Shown: piece after piece, positions 58,201 to 64,000 of the stretch
Position numbering within the stretch: the first letter of the stretch is position 1
Layout of the letters: every line of letters begins with the position of its first letter
NCBI GenBank assembly: GCA_030549495.1
Contig: JAUIRK010001037.1
Span: 248,001-312,000, forward strand
Length of the DNA: 64,000 bases
Source: Nectonema munidae
Taxonomy: Eukaryota > Nematomorpha > Nectonematoida > Nectonematidae
Direction of reading: 5' to 3'
Made by a program: the position numbers and the translations under genes
The notes under the pieces: model-generated
Databases searched by the model: none
Seen by the model: the letters and a program-made list of their open reading frames with translations, nothing else
What the model was told of the DNA's origin: nothing

Positions 58201-61200
58201 TCAACCTTTATTTTTAAGTTTATTTAAAGAAAATCAAACAGAAAATATAATGTTAAAGAAATTTAATATACACACAATTTTTATAGGGTGGGTGGGTATT
58301 AAGGAGGCTTATATTAGATGGGTATTAAGGTATCAATGCTCTTTAATACAAATCTTCTGCTTTACATTAGATATCGTCTGATTATCCTGGTCGCTAACGG
58401 GTAGTGAAAACGTAGGGGTGAGTTAACTTTAATATTCTTGATATCAAAAATGTACTTTGCTATTATATCTTTTATTTGTTCTTGAAAGTCGGAATGGAAG
58501 ATAAGGGTTTTTGTGATATGTAACTCGAACCGGTCTAAGTAACCGGATAAAAAATTGATTTATAATATACCCTTTTCGCATTGAATTTGTCCTTTTTTAC
58601 TTTGAATTCGTTCTTTTTCACTTTGATTTATTTGTAAATTAAACAAAAGACAAAATTGACTAAAAATACAAAAATGGAAACTTTTTAATTTTGTTGGATT
58701 AATTATTATTAGATTGTTCAACGTTGCCTCATCAATTTTGCCTAAAATAAAAAGGTATGCACACTTACATCTTCATTTTTTAACATTCTTGACACACATT
58801 CTCCTATTTATTTGTATTAATACACGTATGACACAAAAACATCTAGATATACATACTCACCTTCATGCATACATACATAATAATTGACATTATACATACA
58901 CCCATAAACTGAAATACTTAAATCTCAAAAAAAGTGGTATAGCCTATTTTGGTTAAATAAACTTATTCAATATTTAATGCATGTTTTTTCCTCGAGTATA
59001 GTTATATTTTTTATTTGTTCTATATAAATCTATATTTTCTTATGAAATGAAATGCAGTTCTTGTGCCAGAAAGGTCTATATTTTTTTTGACAGAACTTCA
59101 TAATTCTCATTGACTGAAAACGATAATATTAAAAAAAAACTGTGTTTCAGTCATATTTTGCCTTCGACGTGACATTAAATTTTGAAATGAAGTTATGTGT
59201 AGTATTTAGTGGATAAATAGCTGGGCAAAGACTCACATTTTATTCTTGAAAAATAAAAATTCATTTCAATTCATTGACAGGCCTCGGATAGCCTGCTTCC
59301 AGTGAACATAGCAGTGCTGATTCCTCTAATCGCGTCTGTGATGAAAGTTCTGCCGTTCATCGCAAACCCGCGTCCTCGTTTGCAAAGCTTCTTCCGAGAC
59401 TTTTGGCTCTACTTCGTGTCTCTCAATTTCTCAACCTACTTTACAGAGTCGGCATCTTCTTGCTCCTGGTATGAGTGCATTTGCCTGATTGCATCCAAAT
59501 CTCCACTTCTCCTCACCAACGAGCATTTGAGATCGCAGCTTCAGCACAACGTCATTCTCAAGAGTGAGGGAATCTCTGCTGTACGCGTACCTATTTTCTC
59601 CTGAATTGCCACCCACAAGCAGTTAACCGGTTCTAGATCCTTCCTTTTCCAAACTCCTTTTCTTTTATACAAATTAAATCAGACCATTTTTATTTCTTAG
59701 TTCACTGCTGGTCACCCATTATGCCTCCCTACAAGCTATTTGAATGATGGCCATTATTGAACAATACAAAATAAGTTTTATATTATTCTTTTACATTTAC
59801 CAGGATTAACACGATAAGGTTTAATTCTTCCGTTTACCCAAATACTCAGATATCATACTCATCGGTTTATAAGACAAGCCTAACCCTAAGCCTCACGTTG
59901 AAGCTCAGCAGTCTATAGCGATCACTCTACAACATTCAGATTCAGTATAACTCACTCAGGCGATGTTTCTAACGCGGTCATTTTCAATTATTCCCATGCT
60001 TGACAGCTATAAACAGATTTTATTGTATTTAAGTCATATCACTTAAAAATTGAATGATGGGAGAACCGATTCACTTAGAAATTTTATCTTCCCGATTATA
60101 ATCCGTGGGTGATTTTTATCAGCTGGAAGATATATACATACAATATACATACATATATACAGAGATAACCACTTTTTTCTCGACATCATTTCAATATTTT
60201 TTAATTTTTTTCTATAAATATAAAATGTAAAATTTTAAACTTCTATTAAAAAAGGTTGTTATAGTTTAATTAAAAATTTTCATGTAAATTGACAAAATCC
60301 AATAATTTTCCTATACTTTCAATACAAAATTTGGCTCAGAAACATACCAATATACGGGGTTTGATTTGTTTTTTTGGAAAAAAAACAAACGCACTCTTGT
60401 TTTGACATGAAACTATTAGTAAGATTTTCTATATTCTAAGTATCCACAACATATATTACTATATTTTAAATAAATTTAAATGACCCTTAAACTTATCCAA
60501 TCCTTTCGGAAAGTTTATATTGCCCAGCAACTTCGTGCATTTACATTGTTGGTTTAAGCTATCAAAATTATATAGTTTAAAAAAGTTTTCCAAAACTTAA
60601 TTTAGTTAAAAAAAATATGATATTATATCGTATATTTTATAGACATACATCGATACACTAATACACAGATATATAGAATACTTCTATATATCCTATATTT
60701 TAGATAAAGATACTCGTATATCGATACACTAATATAGGGATATGTAGAATATTTGTACATATCCTATATTTTAGATAAAGATACGCATGCACCTATACTC
60801 TATTACACACATTCCTTATGCATGGTATATTTACTTTCGAGAAGCTGATGAATCAATACATTATTACAGAGATATTCTAATGGTCTACATGTGGACACTA
60901 TACATTAGGGTTATGACATTTTGTAAAATTAAAAACCTGTGTCAAAACTTTTACTTTTTATTTTTTTATTAAAAAAAAATTACGCGCATCTTGAATTGAA
61001 AGTTTTAATACTTCAAAGAAAAAACATGAAAAACATTTACTTAAAATTACGACTAAATTATTTTGTTACACGTTATGAACTTTTGAGATAAATATTTGTC
61101 ACTTTTACAGGTATTGTGGACCTCTTCCATCACCTTTATTGCTCTCTCTGCTAAGATATTTGTACGAGGAACTTCAAGAATTGAGTCAGCAGTCATCCAA

Positions 61201-64000
61201 TGCGTGTTGAAACTTTTTAAAGCTTTTGGGCATTTCAGTTCAATGGGACATGCTTGAAGACTAACATATATTTCTCTAGAATATACTTGATTTGAAAACC
61301 ATGCTTTCTTCCATGCATTGGCCATGAAAGTACAAGCAATATTTTGCTGGTTTCTCCATTTTGGAAGCAAAAAGAAGGCTATTAAAGTTAATATTGATCT
61401 GGAATTCCATCTTGAGTTGTGGATGCACGGTAATTTTTCCCATTTAATAGAAGGCCAAACGCTTTTTTTATTATAAAAATTTTATGCTTCACATAGTTCA
61501 AAGAGAAACTTAAAGTCGCCTTTCCAGCCTAGATTTTCTTTAATTGGAAAGTTCTTTTCTCCTAAATAGTTTTTTTGTAATTCTTCATAATCCTCTAAAA
61601 TTTCTTTAACATAATCATAAGGAAGATTTGGAGATTGAGATTTTTCTTCATATAAAAAATCAAGAAAATGCCGCAATATTAAATCCAGTATATAATGCTG
61701 GCATCCAATAAATTGGGGTTTGTCAAATTGTTTTCTTTCGAAGTGATTAAGAATTTTAGCCACGACGCCATTTTTTGGGCCTGTATTTACAGCTGTTGTG
61801 TCAGAAATGATCATCACAACGCTTTTACACCCATCATATTTATCGAGAAGAGATTCCAAAGCCGCAAATATATTTTCAGCAGATGTTTTACAAGAAAGAA
61901 TGCCAAGGTAAAGATTTCTTTGTGGATTGACTAAACAAACCAATGGTACTCTTGATTTTTTATTTTCCTGCTATCAAAGTGCAAACATAATTTTTTATTA
62001 TTATTAATAAAACAAGAAAGTTTGTTTTTAATTTTCAATGAAGTTTTTATCAACTGACGCCATATGCCTGTTTGCGATGGTGTGGCAACATTCATCCCCT
62101 GATCAAACAAATTCTTCAAAACAGTGGCGGTTTTTCTTGTGGATAAATTTACTTCTGAACATAATTTGACTGCAGTCTTGGTTGTTTGATATTTTTTAAA
62201 AGAAACAAGTTTCTCTTCAAAACATGAAACTGTATCTGATTCTTCGGCGTCTGTATCATTAAAATTATAAGATTGAAACTCCACTGATGAATAAGTTTTC
62301 TTTATTCGTTTAGAAGGATGGACTTTTGACAAAGTCGCAATTTTTTTGTTGTATTTTTAATTTGCCTTTTAGAATAAATTTGCTGTAAGTAAAAATCTTT
62401 GTCTGTTTTACAGAGCCACACGCCAGTTTTTTTTAGTTATATCAAAAACAGAAAAGAGATTTTTTTCATACTCTTCATTATGTCTTTTTTTGTAATTTTA
62501 ATTTTTCTATTAATTTATTTATTTTTGAAACAACTTGTTGCTTAGATATATAGGGAAAATTAAACTTCAAGCAAAGATTTGATAATTCTTCTGAAATTTT
62601 CTTTACTCGATTTGATTTACTTTTTATTTGATCAAAAAGTCCTAAAAATCTTCCGACAATATTCTTATTTAAAAGAAGCTTACACATCAAATCAAGTTCT
62701 TCTTTGATTTCGAGAATGTTCAAACGTCGTTTTGTTTTTCTTTTCAAATTATGTTTTCATGCAGGAGAAGCTAAATTTGCTTTTTCTGAGAATATTTTAT
62801 TTTTAAAACTCATTTTTATACTTGAATAAAAATATTTTTTAAAGTAAAAATAAAAATATTTTTTTCAACAAAAAAGCTACAAAAAGTTGTTTTATATCAC
62901 GTGTATATGATATATAATTTTTCTTTTATAAAAATAACTTACAATTTCTTAAACTTTCTTTTTTTATATTTTTTTAAGGAAATTTTACAAATTATGCTAG
63001 GCGCGTGATGTTTTTTTAAATTTATATAAAATGCTTGGTAAAAATCGATTTAGTAATAAAAAATTCATTCAAAAACACATCAGGGTTTTGTTTTTTTTCC
63101 AAAAAAGCTGAAAAGTCATAACCCTAATACATGCATACATGAATATTACTCTTTTCAAATTCGTCGCCTGAATGAATTTTTAGCATAGATATCTTTCTTT
63201 TTTAGGCGGATCTGTCGAACTATAAGAATAAAATATTTTCACTATTAAAGTTCAAAACAGCGATTACTTCTTCAATAAAACAAATGAGTTTTGCGCAAGT
63301 GTCATATCTCTTATCCGTTCACACTCTTGAAACGCTTCGAGTTAAAACTTCAGAGAATTCAAACGACGTTCAATTCATTTTCAAGTACCTAGAAAATTTT
63401 GGGATACTCAAAGACAAAAATCAAATGTGGTATTGTGTAAGCTGTATAGCTGATGAAACCTACTCAATTTTCATTGAAAAAATGAAAAAACTGCCGAGAA
63501 GTAAGAAAAACATGGCGATTTTAGAGACTCAAATTCAATTTCTCTTGATAACTTTTAATCATAGGATTGATAAGATCAGAAAAGTGGCCGATCAAAACTT
63601 GGTTAAACTTTTTGATAACTTCCCCTATTTACTTTGGAGAAGCAAGATAACGTCCACTTCTTTGAACATTTTGCACTCTTTATCCAAGTCCTTGAATGAG
63701 AATTGTATTGACGTCTACAAAGATTATCACGGCATTCAATCCACGAGTTACAAAATTTATTTTAGTGATAGTTTTGAAGGTCGTAAAAAGATTTTTGAAG
63801 ACTTCTTTGCTAGATGTCTCGAGTTCATTAAAGAAGCATTAAAGTGGAGCCCGGAAATAACGTTGTCTAATCTCCAAATGTATATAATAAACACGTGTTC
63901 TAACAGCTTGTCGGATCACCACTCTGGCGTATCTCTTGCTCTCAAGTGCATTATGGAGACGTCACAAAGCTCTTTTGATACTTCTTCATCAGAGAATAAA
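33364..64000 (+). CDS. PI4KA: Phosphatidylinositol 4-kinase III alpha, N-terminal half (about 13 exons, incomplete)
   Basis: Plasma-membrane lipid kinase that makes PI4P, in a complex with TTC7/FAM126/EFR3 in other animals. The window has about 1,107 codons of the alpha-solenoid N-terminal half; the kinase domain lies to the right. Exons: 33364-33483, 33589-33685, 33742-33827, 33887-33956, 34022-34201, 34769-35001, 35057-35156, 44781-45265, 48474-48769, 49356-49620, 53692-53985, 59281-59580, 63206 to beyond 64000. Every adjacent pair has matching splice phase. Family landmarks appear in order: KLYKY-like SKLIYSK, KYEQLFTITIENLCK, TVLSNLSIALKDIPEVF, LLELFLQMSLENKR, SDSLLPVNIAVLIPLIA, KPRLQ-FRDFWLY, ADLSNYKNKIFSLL, SYLLSVHTLETLRV, QFLLITFNHRIDKIRKVAD and FPYLLWRSKI. 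Start codon not located. Introns are either 46-104 bases or 3-10 kb with transposons. Small extra or missing exons in the poorly conserved 5' part are possible. Confidence 0.9.
34560..34640 (+). repeat. Possible tRNA-derived SINE head in a PI4KA intron
   Basis: TATGGCATGCTGCTAGTGAG resembles an A box and ATTTGAATCCCAGCAC a degenerate B box about 40 bases later, as at the head of tRNA-derived SINEs. No tail or duplication could be fixed. Confidence 0.3.
34769..35156 (+). CDS. PI4KA: PI4KA exons six and seven
   Basis: Exon 34769-35001 (SQSFDYFFNSASTSLLSYFQ... LDKISDFIHSITDPAFMTAL) and exon 35057-35156 (TDKDFSSLICFREHIVH then AALLFLQGALLSVDRA), split by a 55-base intron. They match the human region EYYFSTISSSFS through MFKMLRDTLYYMKD. 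The reading frame of the first exon stays open into the intron as far as 35052, so the exon 6 donor (GTG|GTAAAA) is inferred from phase and from conservation of the next exon. Confidence 0.75.
37307..37434. mobile_element. 128-bp piggyBac-type MITE inside the hAT
   Basis: Ends CCCATTTGCGGCCAA and, as inverse, CCCATTTAAGGCCAA, bounded by TTAA at 37303-37306 and 37435-37438: the piggyBac target duplication. Just inside the left end is the palindrome TGTTCCTATTTTGGAACA. The hAT reading frame runs up to it (SLDI) and resumes after it (DELNNVLGEV), showing that it landed in the hAT coding region. Confidence 0.9.
37875..41037 (+). mobile_element. Full-length piggyBac element nested in the hAT
   Basis: Perfect 16-base terminal inverted repeats CCTTCGCACTACGGAC at 37875 and inverse at 41037. 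Flanks are TTCA and TTGC, possibly eroded TTAA target copies. Skipping the insert restores the hAT frame (TTN then LPSEDHF). It carries one transposase gene on the plus strand (38375-40575) with about 500 bases of non-coding DNA on each side. It is younger than the hAT and much better preserved. Confidence 0.88.
38375..40576 (+). CDS. piggyBac transposase (DDE_Tnp_1_7), nearly intact, probable intron
   Basis: N-terminal segment 38375-38701: MSEPSDLEDRFSFSSE, acidic, ending KCTKLRMDENLA at a consensus donor GC|GTAAGT. The main segment resumes by 39273 or so (acceptor candidates CAGAG|T at 39272 or ATCAG at 39291) and runs KFQIHDILAYFSCILYIGQ to 40515. Catalytic Asp blocks: VTVDEQLVKFRG, GIVIDRFFTSHNL and NSFKGGVDMANKML. 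The Cys-rich C-terminal finger is out of frame by one base after an A-run at 40492-40499: the other frame reads KCDACHKYICKNHTKMLCPN then C and stop. The 571-base gap fits an intron (phase works for 38701/39273) but could be an insertion. A single frameshift in the last 25 codons is the only obvious lesion, so this copy was active recently. Confidence 0.85.
41563..42640. other. PI4KA intron sequence, nothing firm
   Basis: No coding signal. CAGTGGTGGCATACTTTACG at 41858 looks like a hAT-type end, but no partner end was found. Confidence 0.4.
42890..43628 (-). mobile_element. Tigger/pogo (Tc1-mariner) transposase fossil
   Basis: Minus-strand frames: CENPB-type N-terminal helix-turn-helix at 43613-43400 (KKSRVDLTLEKKIELIKNSL, SHRHLAEMYKIGRKQVGFIL), CENPB DNA-binding HTH at 43440-43205 (FEWFKQSRECNVPISGPIL, QEKAKQIAMDH, NGWLMRFRTRHNIAFKKICG), then the start of the DDE domain at about 43195-42890, frameshifted (LCDGYEAKDIWNIDKTRLFY, LPDRTLYLRGEDC). 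IWNIDKT corresponds to the FNADETG box with the first catalytic Asp. Several stops; the rest of the DDE domain is unrecognisable. Confidence 0.82.
43909..43992 (+). repeat. Left arm of an inverted repeat bracketing a PI4KA exon
   Basis: CTACATAAAAGCAGATTTTG, then TTTGTAAAACCTAGCCTATG and CACAAAGAGTATA. Inverted partner at 46064-46145, with about 80% match and small gaps. Confidence 0.65.
44489..44530 (+). repeat. Solitary hAT-type end
   Basis: CAGTGTTTCTTAACTTGACC matches the common hAT terminal pattern CAGTGTTTCTCAACCTGG. No opposite end recognised. Confidence 0.4.
44781..45265 (+). CDS. PI4KA: PI4KA exon (485 bp)
   Basis: Acceptor TTTTGAAAG before 44781, donor CTAAA|GTACTA after 45265. 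Opens with phase 1, matching the previous exon, and closes in phase 0. Encodes CQAGAHAYNALSHLLSF, TLCHEVQQCFKYLQSC, VVVLVAAQIRLFSLLGEL, and KLAYTVVVPALKDFLLKPSS, matching the human region from CQANAACVDLMVWAVKD to [20 protein letters not shown]. The first third (ENFNFSKTQ... FHDKKCSSFLFAK) is poorly conserved. Base composition is far more GC-rich than its surroundings. It is bracketed by an inverted repeat. Confidence 0.85.
45478..45535. repeat. Short tandem repeat of ACATTTCATCACACG units
   Basis: Four imperfect copies of ACATTTCATCA(C)ACG or CACTTTATCACACG, partly self-complementary. Resembles the ends of palindromic MITEs; family unknown. Confidence 0.5.
45796..45972 (+). mobile_element. 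FLYWCH-type zinc-finger scrap, probably from a MULE transposon
   Basis: A 58-codon open frame: MENNTIENFCNFGTTSKEKK, then TVILKNCEYYKHQENKDTSI, RWRCAEYQKKDV, and a stop. The pattern (SKxKKxxIxxxxYYxH...IRWRC) fits the start of a FLYWCH domain as found at the N-terminus of MULE transposases, but the second Cys and the His are not evident. No MULE catalytic domain follows. Confidence 0.45.
46064..46145 (-). repeat. Right arm of the inverted repeat bracketing a PI4KA exon
   Basis: Inverse of 43909-43992: TATACTCTTTGTG, AAAATAGGCTAGGTTTTACA and CAAAATCCGCTTTTATGTG. A short relative (TATAGCCTATTTTGG) is at 58939. Confidence 0.65.
46146..47015. other. PI4KA intron sequence, nothing recognised
   Basis: No coding or repeat signal except a weak second copy of the TTTTTCTAATAAATTTNAAATT / GTGAAAAATG block (46002-46045 and 46346-46390). 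Confidence 0.4.
47018..47185. repeat. 28-bp tandem repeat, about six units
   Basis: Unit CTCCAACCTGTATACTAC followed by GATGATTCAT, repeated from 47018 to about 47185 with one to three changes per unit. A single further unit-like piece (CCTGTATACTACGTTGG TCTCCAACC) is at 47320-47342. Confidence 0.85.
47365..47800. repeat. 158-bp tandem repeat, nearly three units
   Basis: TCAAACTTTCTGTTCATATT recurs at 47525 and 47683 (158 apart) and, diverged, near 47343. Each unit includes GATGTTACAAAAGTT, AAATAATCAAAATAAAATTC and TGTAATCAAAGAATCGAAAA. The last sub-block also occurs at 26790-26826. The final unit leads straight into the foldback at 47777. Confidence 0.8.
47777..48002. repeat. Near-perfect foldback with 83-base arms
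   Basis: Left arm 47777-47860 (TCGAATAATCAAAGAATCGA ... GGCTCCCCTTACTTTTAAAA), right arm 47920-48002 the inverse, loop 59 bases. I count two or three mismatches, about 97% arm identity. The outer part of the left arm is the same sequence as the neighbouring 158-bp units, so the foldback grew from, or gave rise to, that array. Confidence 0.9.
48003..48473. other. PI4KA intron, nothing recognised
   Basis: AT-rich intron between the foldback and the exon at 48474. Confidence 0.5.
48474..48769 (+). CDS. PI4KA: PI4KA exon (296 bp)
   Basis: Acceptor TTTCTATTTAG, donor ATTAA|GTAAGA. Phase 0 in, phase 2 out. Joins the previous exon as KLIYSK/YVNLIKSS, like human KLYKYHSQY. Encodes NMSRMSSSNCRKYEQLFTIT and IENLCKILRVLNSSKITYL, matching human [20 protein letters not shown]. 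Confidence 0.87.
48770..49355. other. PI4KA intron, nothing recognised
   Basis: 586-base intron with standard GTAAGA...TTTTCATAG borders; no repeat recognised. Confidence 0.5.
49356..49620 (+). CDS. PI4KA: PI4KA exon (about 265 bp)
   Basis: Acceptor TTTTCATAG; one base completes the split codon (AA|T). Encodes YVSFNAITVLSNLSIALKDI, PEVFNHALLILLKRLSY and VIIYQLSDMLIAS, aligned with human [20 protein letters not shown] and LIIDQLGCLVITGN. The 3' border is uncertain: GAGAGT|GTGATA at 49621 keeps phase 0 for the next exon, but an earlier donor is possible. Confidence 0.83.
49621..50594. other. PI4KA intron with a solitary hAT end
   Basis: No coding signal. CAGGGTTTGCCAACC at 50143, followed by CGCTGTGAACCCCTAAAA, is the common hAT terminal pattern; no opposite end was found within the window. 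Confidence 0.45.
51305..51420 (-). repeat. Inverted, diverged monomer of the 150-bp repeat
   Basis: On the minus strand: TTTCAGTTGAAGCGTCATAT, GTCAATCATTTTTTGACAGG, then TATGATTAATTTTTATAAAA and ATCACTG...GGATTCAGCCTACTTGAATATG. It has the same order of blocks as the array units at 52361 onward. Confidence 0.75.
52345..52890 (+). repeat. Tandem array of the 150-bp unit, about 3.6 copies
   Basis: CAGTTGRGCTGTCATAT occurs at 52361, 52514, 52665 and (AGTTGAGCTGTCAAAT) 52815, spacing 150-153. Shared blocks with the 21.5-kb array: GAGCTGTCA, ATCAATTTTTTGACAGGTTT, GATTGATTTT, and GAAAATGGGTATA-ATGTGTA. Inside the array the central block differs from the 21.5-kb family (GACCATCGTGTTCGGCACAC instead of CACCACTGAATTCAGCA), so the loci homogenised separately. 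Confidence 0.9.
52901..53691. other. PI4KA intron, nothing recognised
   Basis: No open frame or repeat partner found up to the exon acceptor at 53691. Confidence 0.45.
53692..53985 (+). CDS. PI4KA: PI4KA exon (294 bp)
   Basis: Acceptor CATCTTTTTAG, donor TCGCAG|GTATGA. Phase 0 in and out, 98 codons. Encodes DNVYIDIMDILFKTFLS, SLVIVQTFSHIVSEDVIS and DILTRLLELFLQMSLENKRL, aligned with human LLMNLLELFVQLGLEGKR. Confidence 0.9.
53986..55110. other. PI4KA intron with a solitary hAT end
   Basis: CAGTGTTTCTCAGCCTGATC at 54401, followed by TAGACCCCAAAGGG, is a hAT-type terminus with no partner found. The rest is AT-rich and featureless. Confidence 0.45.
55111..55300. repeat. Left end repeats A1 and B1 of the retroelement
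   Basis: A1 (55111-55226) starts with nine T then GTCATTTTCAACC and ends in a GGGTGGG run. B1 (55227-55300) starts AGGTGATGTTCGCGAG and ends GTGCTGCCAATGG. Both recur at 58111-58300, in the opposite order but the same orientation. Confidence 0.88.
58111..58300. repeat. Right end repeats B2 and A2 of the retroelement
   Basis: B2 (58111-58184) followed directly by A2 (58185 to about 58300). Three differences from A1 and two from B1 were counted by eye. The gag-like region begins just inside B2 on the minus strand, so promoter activity would be expected in A2/B2. Confidence 0.88.
58301..59280. other. PI4KA intron, nothing recognised
   Basis: AT-rich; contains GGAAACTTTTTAATTTTGTTGG (interrupted), related to the WARS1-intron foldback arm, at about 58676-58700, and CATACATACA-type short repeats at 58850-58910. 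Confidence 0.4.
59281..59580 (+). CDS. PI4KA: PI4KA exon (300 bp)
   Basis: Acceptor TTCATTGACAG, donor TCTGCT|GTACGC. 100 codons, phase 0 both ends. Encodes ASDSLLPVNIAVLIPLIAS, VMKVLPFIANPRPRLQSFFR, DFWLYFVSLNF, WYECICLIASKSPLL and HLRSQLQHNVILKSE. Human has [34 protein letters not shown] and WYEGVCEIATKSPLL: very strong match. Confidence 0.95.
59581..61050. other. PI4KA intron: shared repeat and a 71-bp tandem duplication
   Basis: About 60305-60510 repeats the sequence at 13300-13500. At 60651-60785 a 71-base unit (CGATACACTAATA... CCTATATTTTAGATAAAGAT) occurs twice in tandem with about ten differences. No coding signal. Confidence 0.6.
61053..62813 (-). mobile_element. hAT-like DNA transposon fossil, copy 2 (catalytic core present)
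   Basis: Minus-strand frames in order: ATG at 62813 (MSFKNKIFSEKANLASPA, stop); RRLNILEIKEELDLMCKLLL, NKNIVGRFLGLFDQIKSKS; HPSKRIKKTYSSVEFQSYNF; KLCSEVNLSTRKTATVLKNL; LCLHFDSRKIKNQEYHWFVC; LVNPQRNLYLGILSCKT; VVMIISDTTAVNTGPKNGVV; PQFIGCQHYILDLILRHFL; ENLGWKGDFKFLFELCEA; then TFMANAWKKAWFSNQVYS and VPRTNILAERAIKVMEEVHN. A D-x-D pair, a C-x-x-H-like CQH right after the second D, and a late ER motif recall the hAT fold, but the sequence is far from typical hAT. About four or five breaks. It sits in a PI4KA intron, antisense to the gene. Confidence 0.68.
62814..63205. other. PI4KA intron, nothing recognised
   Basis: AT-rich; ends in the polypyrimidine tract ATCTTTCTTTTTTAG before the next exon. 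Confidence 0.5.
63206..64000 (+). CDS. PI4KA: PI4KA exon, continues beyond the window
   Basis: Acceptor CTTTTTTAG; open frame to the window end (265 codons). Encodes ADLSNYKNKIFSLLKFKTAI, SYLLSVHTLETLRVKTSE, QFIFKYLENFGILKDKNQMW, QFLLITFNHRIDKIRKVADQ, FPYLLWRSKI, FARCLEFIKEALKWSPEIT and LSNLQMYIINT. Human counterpart: AELSELRSTIINLLD, STYLLSVYRLEYMRV, IQKDKSGMMQCV, QFLLVNFNHIHKRIRRVAD, FPHLLWSG, FAARCGMILQEAMKWAP. This is the best-conserved exon in the window. It is unusually long for this gene and no donor is seen before the edge. Confidence 0.96.

Larger units (their letters stand above)
55111..58300 (-). mobile_element. Retroelement fossil with A-B...B-A direct end repeats (LTR-kin or DIRS-like)
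   Basis: Fossil of about 3.2 kb, read on the minus strand. A gag-like, partly basic region occupies about 58.05-56.6 kb; reverse transcriptase and RNase H regions follow at about 56.5-55.3 kb. The RT shows family-typical blocks such as KIDIANAFYGIRI and FNCLPIGANFAPGVLQF, and RNase H an IYVDATEG block. No integrase or tyrosine recombinase is recognisable, so the family is open (Ty3-like, DIRS/PAT-like or other). Ends: repeats A (55111-55226 and 58185-58300) and B (55227-55300 and 58111-58184), all in the same orientation, ordered A-B at one side and B-A at the other. The two copies of each differ by about 2-3%, suggesting a fairly recent insertion. It is broken, with several breaks. It lies in a PI4KA intron. 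Confidence 0.75.

Noticed and set aside
1-64000. CRISPR arrays, bacterial operons or a prokaryotic defence system
   Set aside because: No spaced identical direct repeats with unique spacers, no compact gene clusters, and clear spliced animal genes throughout.

Overview
This is an AT-rich animal nuclear sequence: spliced genes with GT-AG introns, and most of the DNA made of decayed transposons. Gene content (cytosolic TrpRS, mitoribosomal mS38, PI4-kinase alpha) and the transposon mix (hAT, piggyBac, Tigger, R1/I-like and CR1-like LINEs) fit an invertebrate, probably an arthropod; a copepod such as a sea louse is my low-confidence guess. There are no bacterial-style genes, CRISPR arrays or convincing tRNA/rRNA genes.

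Three host genes are recognisable. (1) The 5' half of cytosolic tryptophanyl-tRNA synthetase (WARS1) is on the minus strand, with exons at 5980-5875, 3431-3323 and 3253-2707. Its C-terminal exons lie left of the window. (2) A single-exon gene for mitochondrial ribosomal protein mS38 (AURKAIP1/COX24 family) is on the minus strand at 20851-20207. (3) The N-terminal half of phosphatidylinositol 4-kinase III alpha (PI4KA) is on the plus strand, about 13 exons from 33364 to the window end, with compatible splice phases throughout. The kinase domain lies to the right. Its introns are either about 55-105 bases or several kilobases; the long ones are filled with transposons.

Layout: 309-2298 large non-autonomous hAT repeat, copy A, in a WARS1 intron; 2707-5980 WARS1 with a foldback and a LINE scrap in intron 1; 6012-7666 palindromes and LINE tails; 7667-12030 nearly complete CR1/Jockey-type LINE with both ORFs open; 13.5-14.96 kb a piggyBac with an inverted 3' third; 15.7-16.85 kb a hAT-like transposon lacking its catalytic core; 17373-19998 hAT repeat copy B with a perfect 8-bp target duplication and a nested MITE; 20207-20851 mS38; 21.1-26.3 kb degenerate RNase-H-clade LINE (minus) interrupted by a 150-bp tandem array; 26.8-28.95 kb sister LINE (plus) with a TACC tail; 29798-32.3 kb hAT repeat copy C; 33.4 kb onward PI4KA. 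The 9.6-kb PI4KA intron holds a ZBED5/SCAND3-type hAT (35257-41562) that itself contains a 128-bp piggyBac MITE and a complete 3.2-kb piggyBac, followed by a Tigger fossil. Later PI4KA introns hold a MULE-like FLYWCH scrap, 28-bp and 158-bp tandem repeats, an 83-bp-arm foldback, a second 150-bp array, a retroelement fossil with unusual end repeats (55111-58300), and a second copy of the hAT-like transposon (61053-62813).

The genes do not form a functional cluster; they are unrelated housekeeping loci separated and stretched by transposons. The best leads are the 150-bp arrays next to piggyBac-type ends, the little-recognised hAT-like transposase family, the A-B...B-A ends of the retroelement, and the exact insertion footprints.
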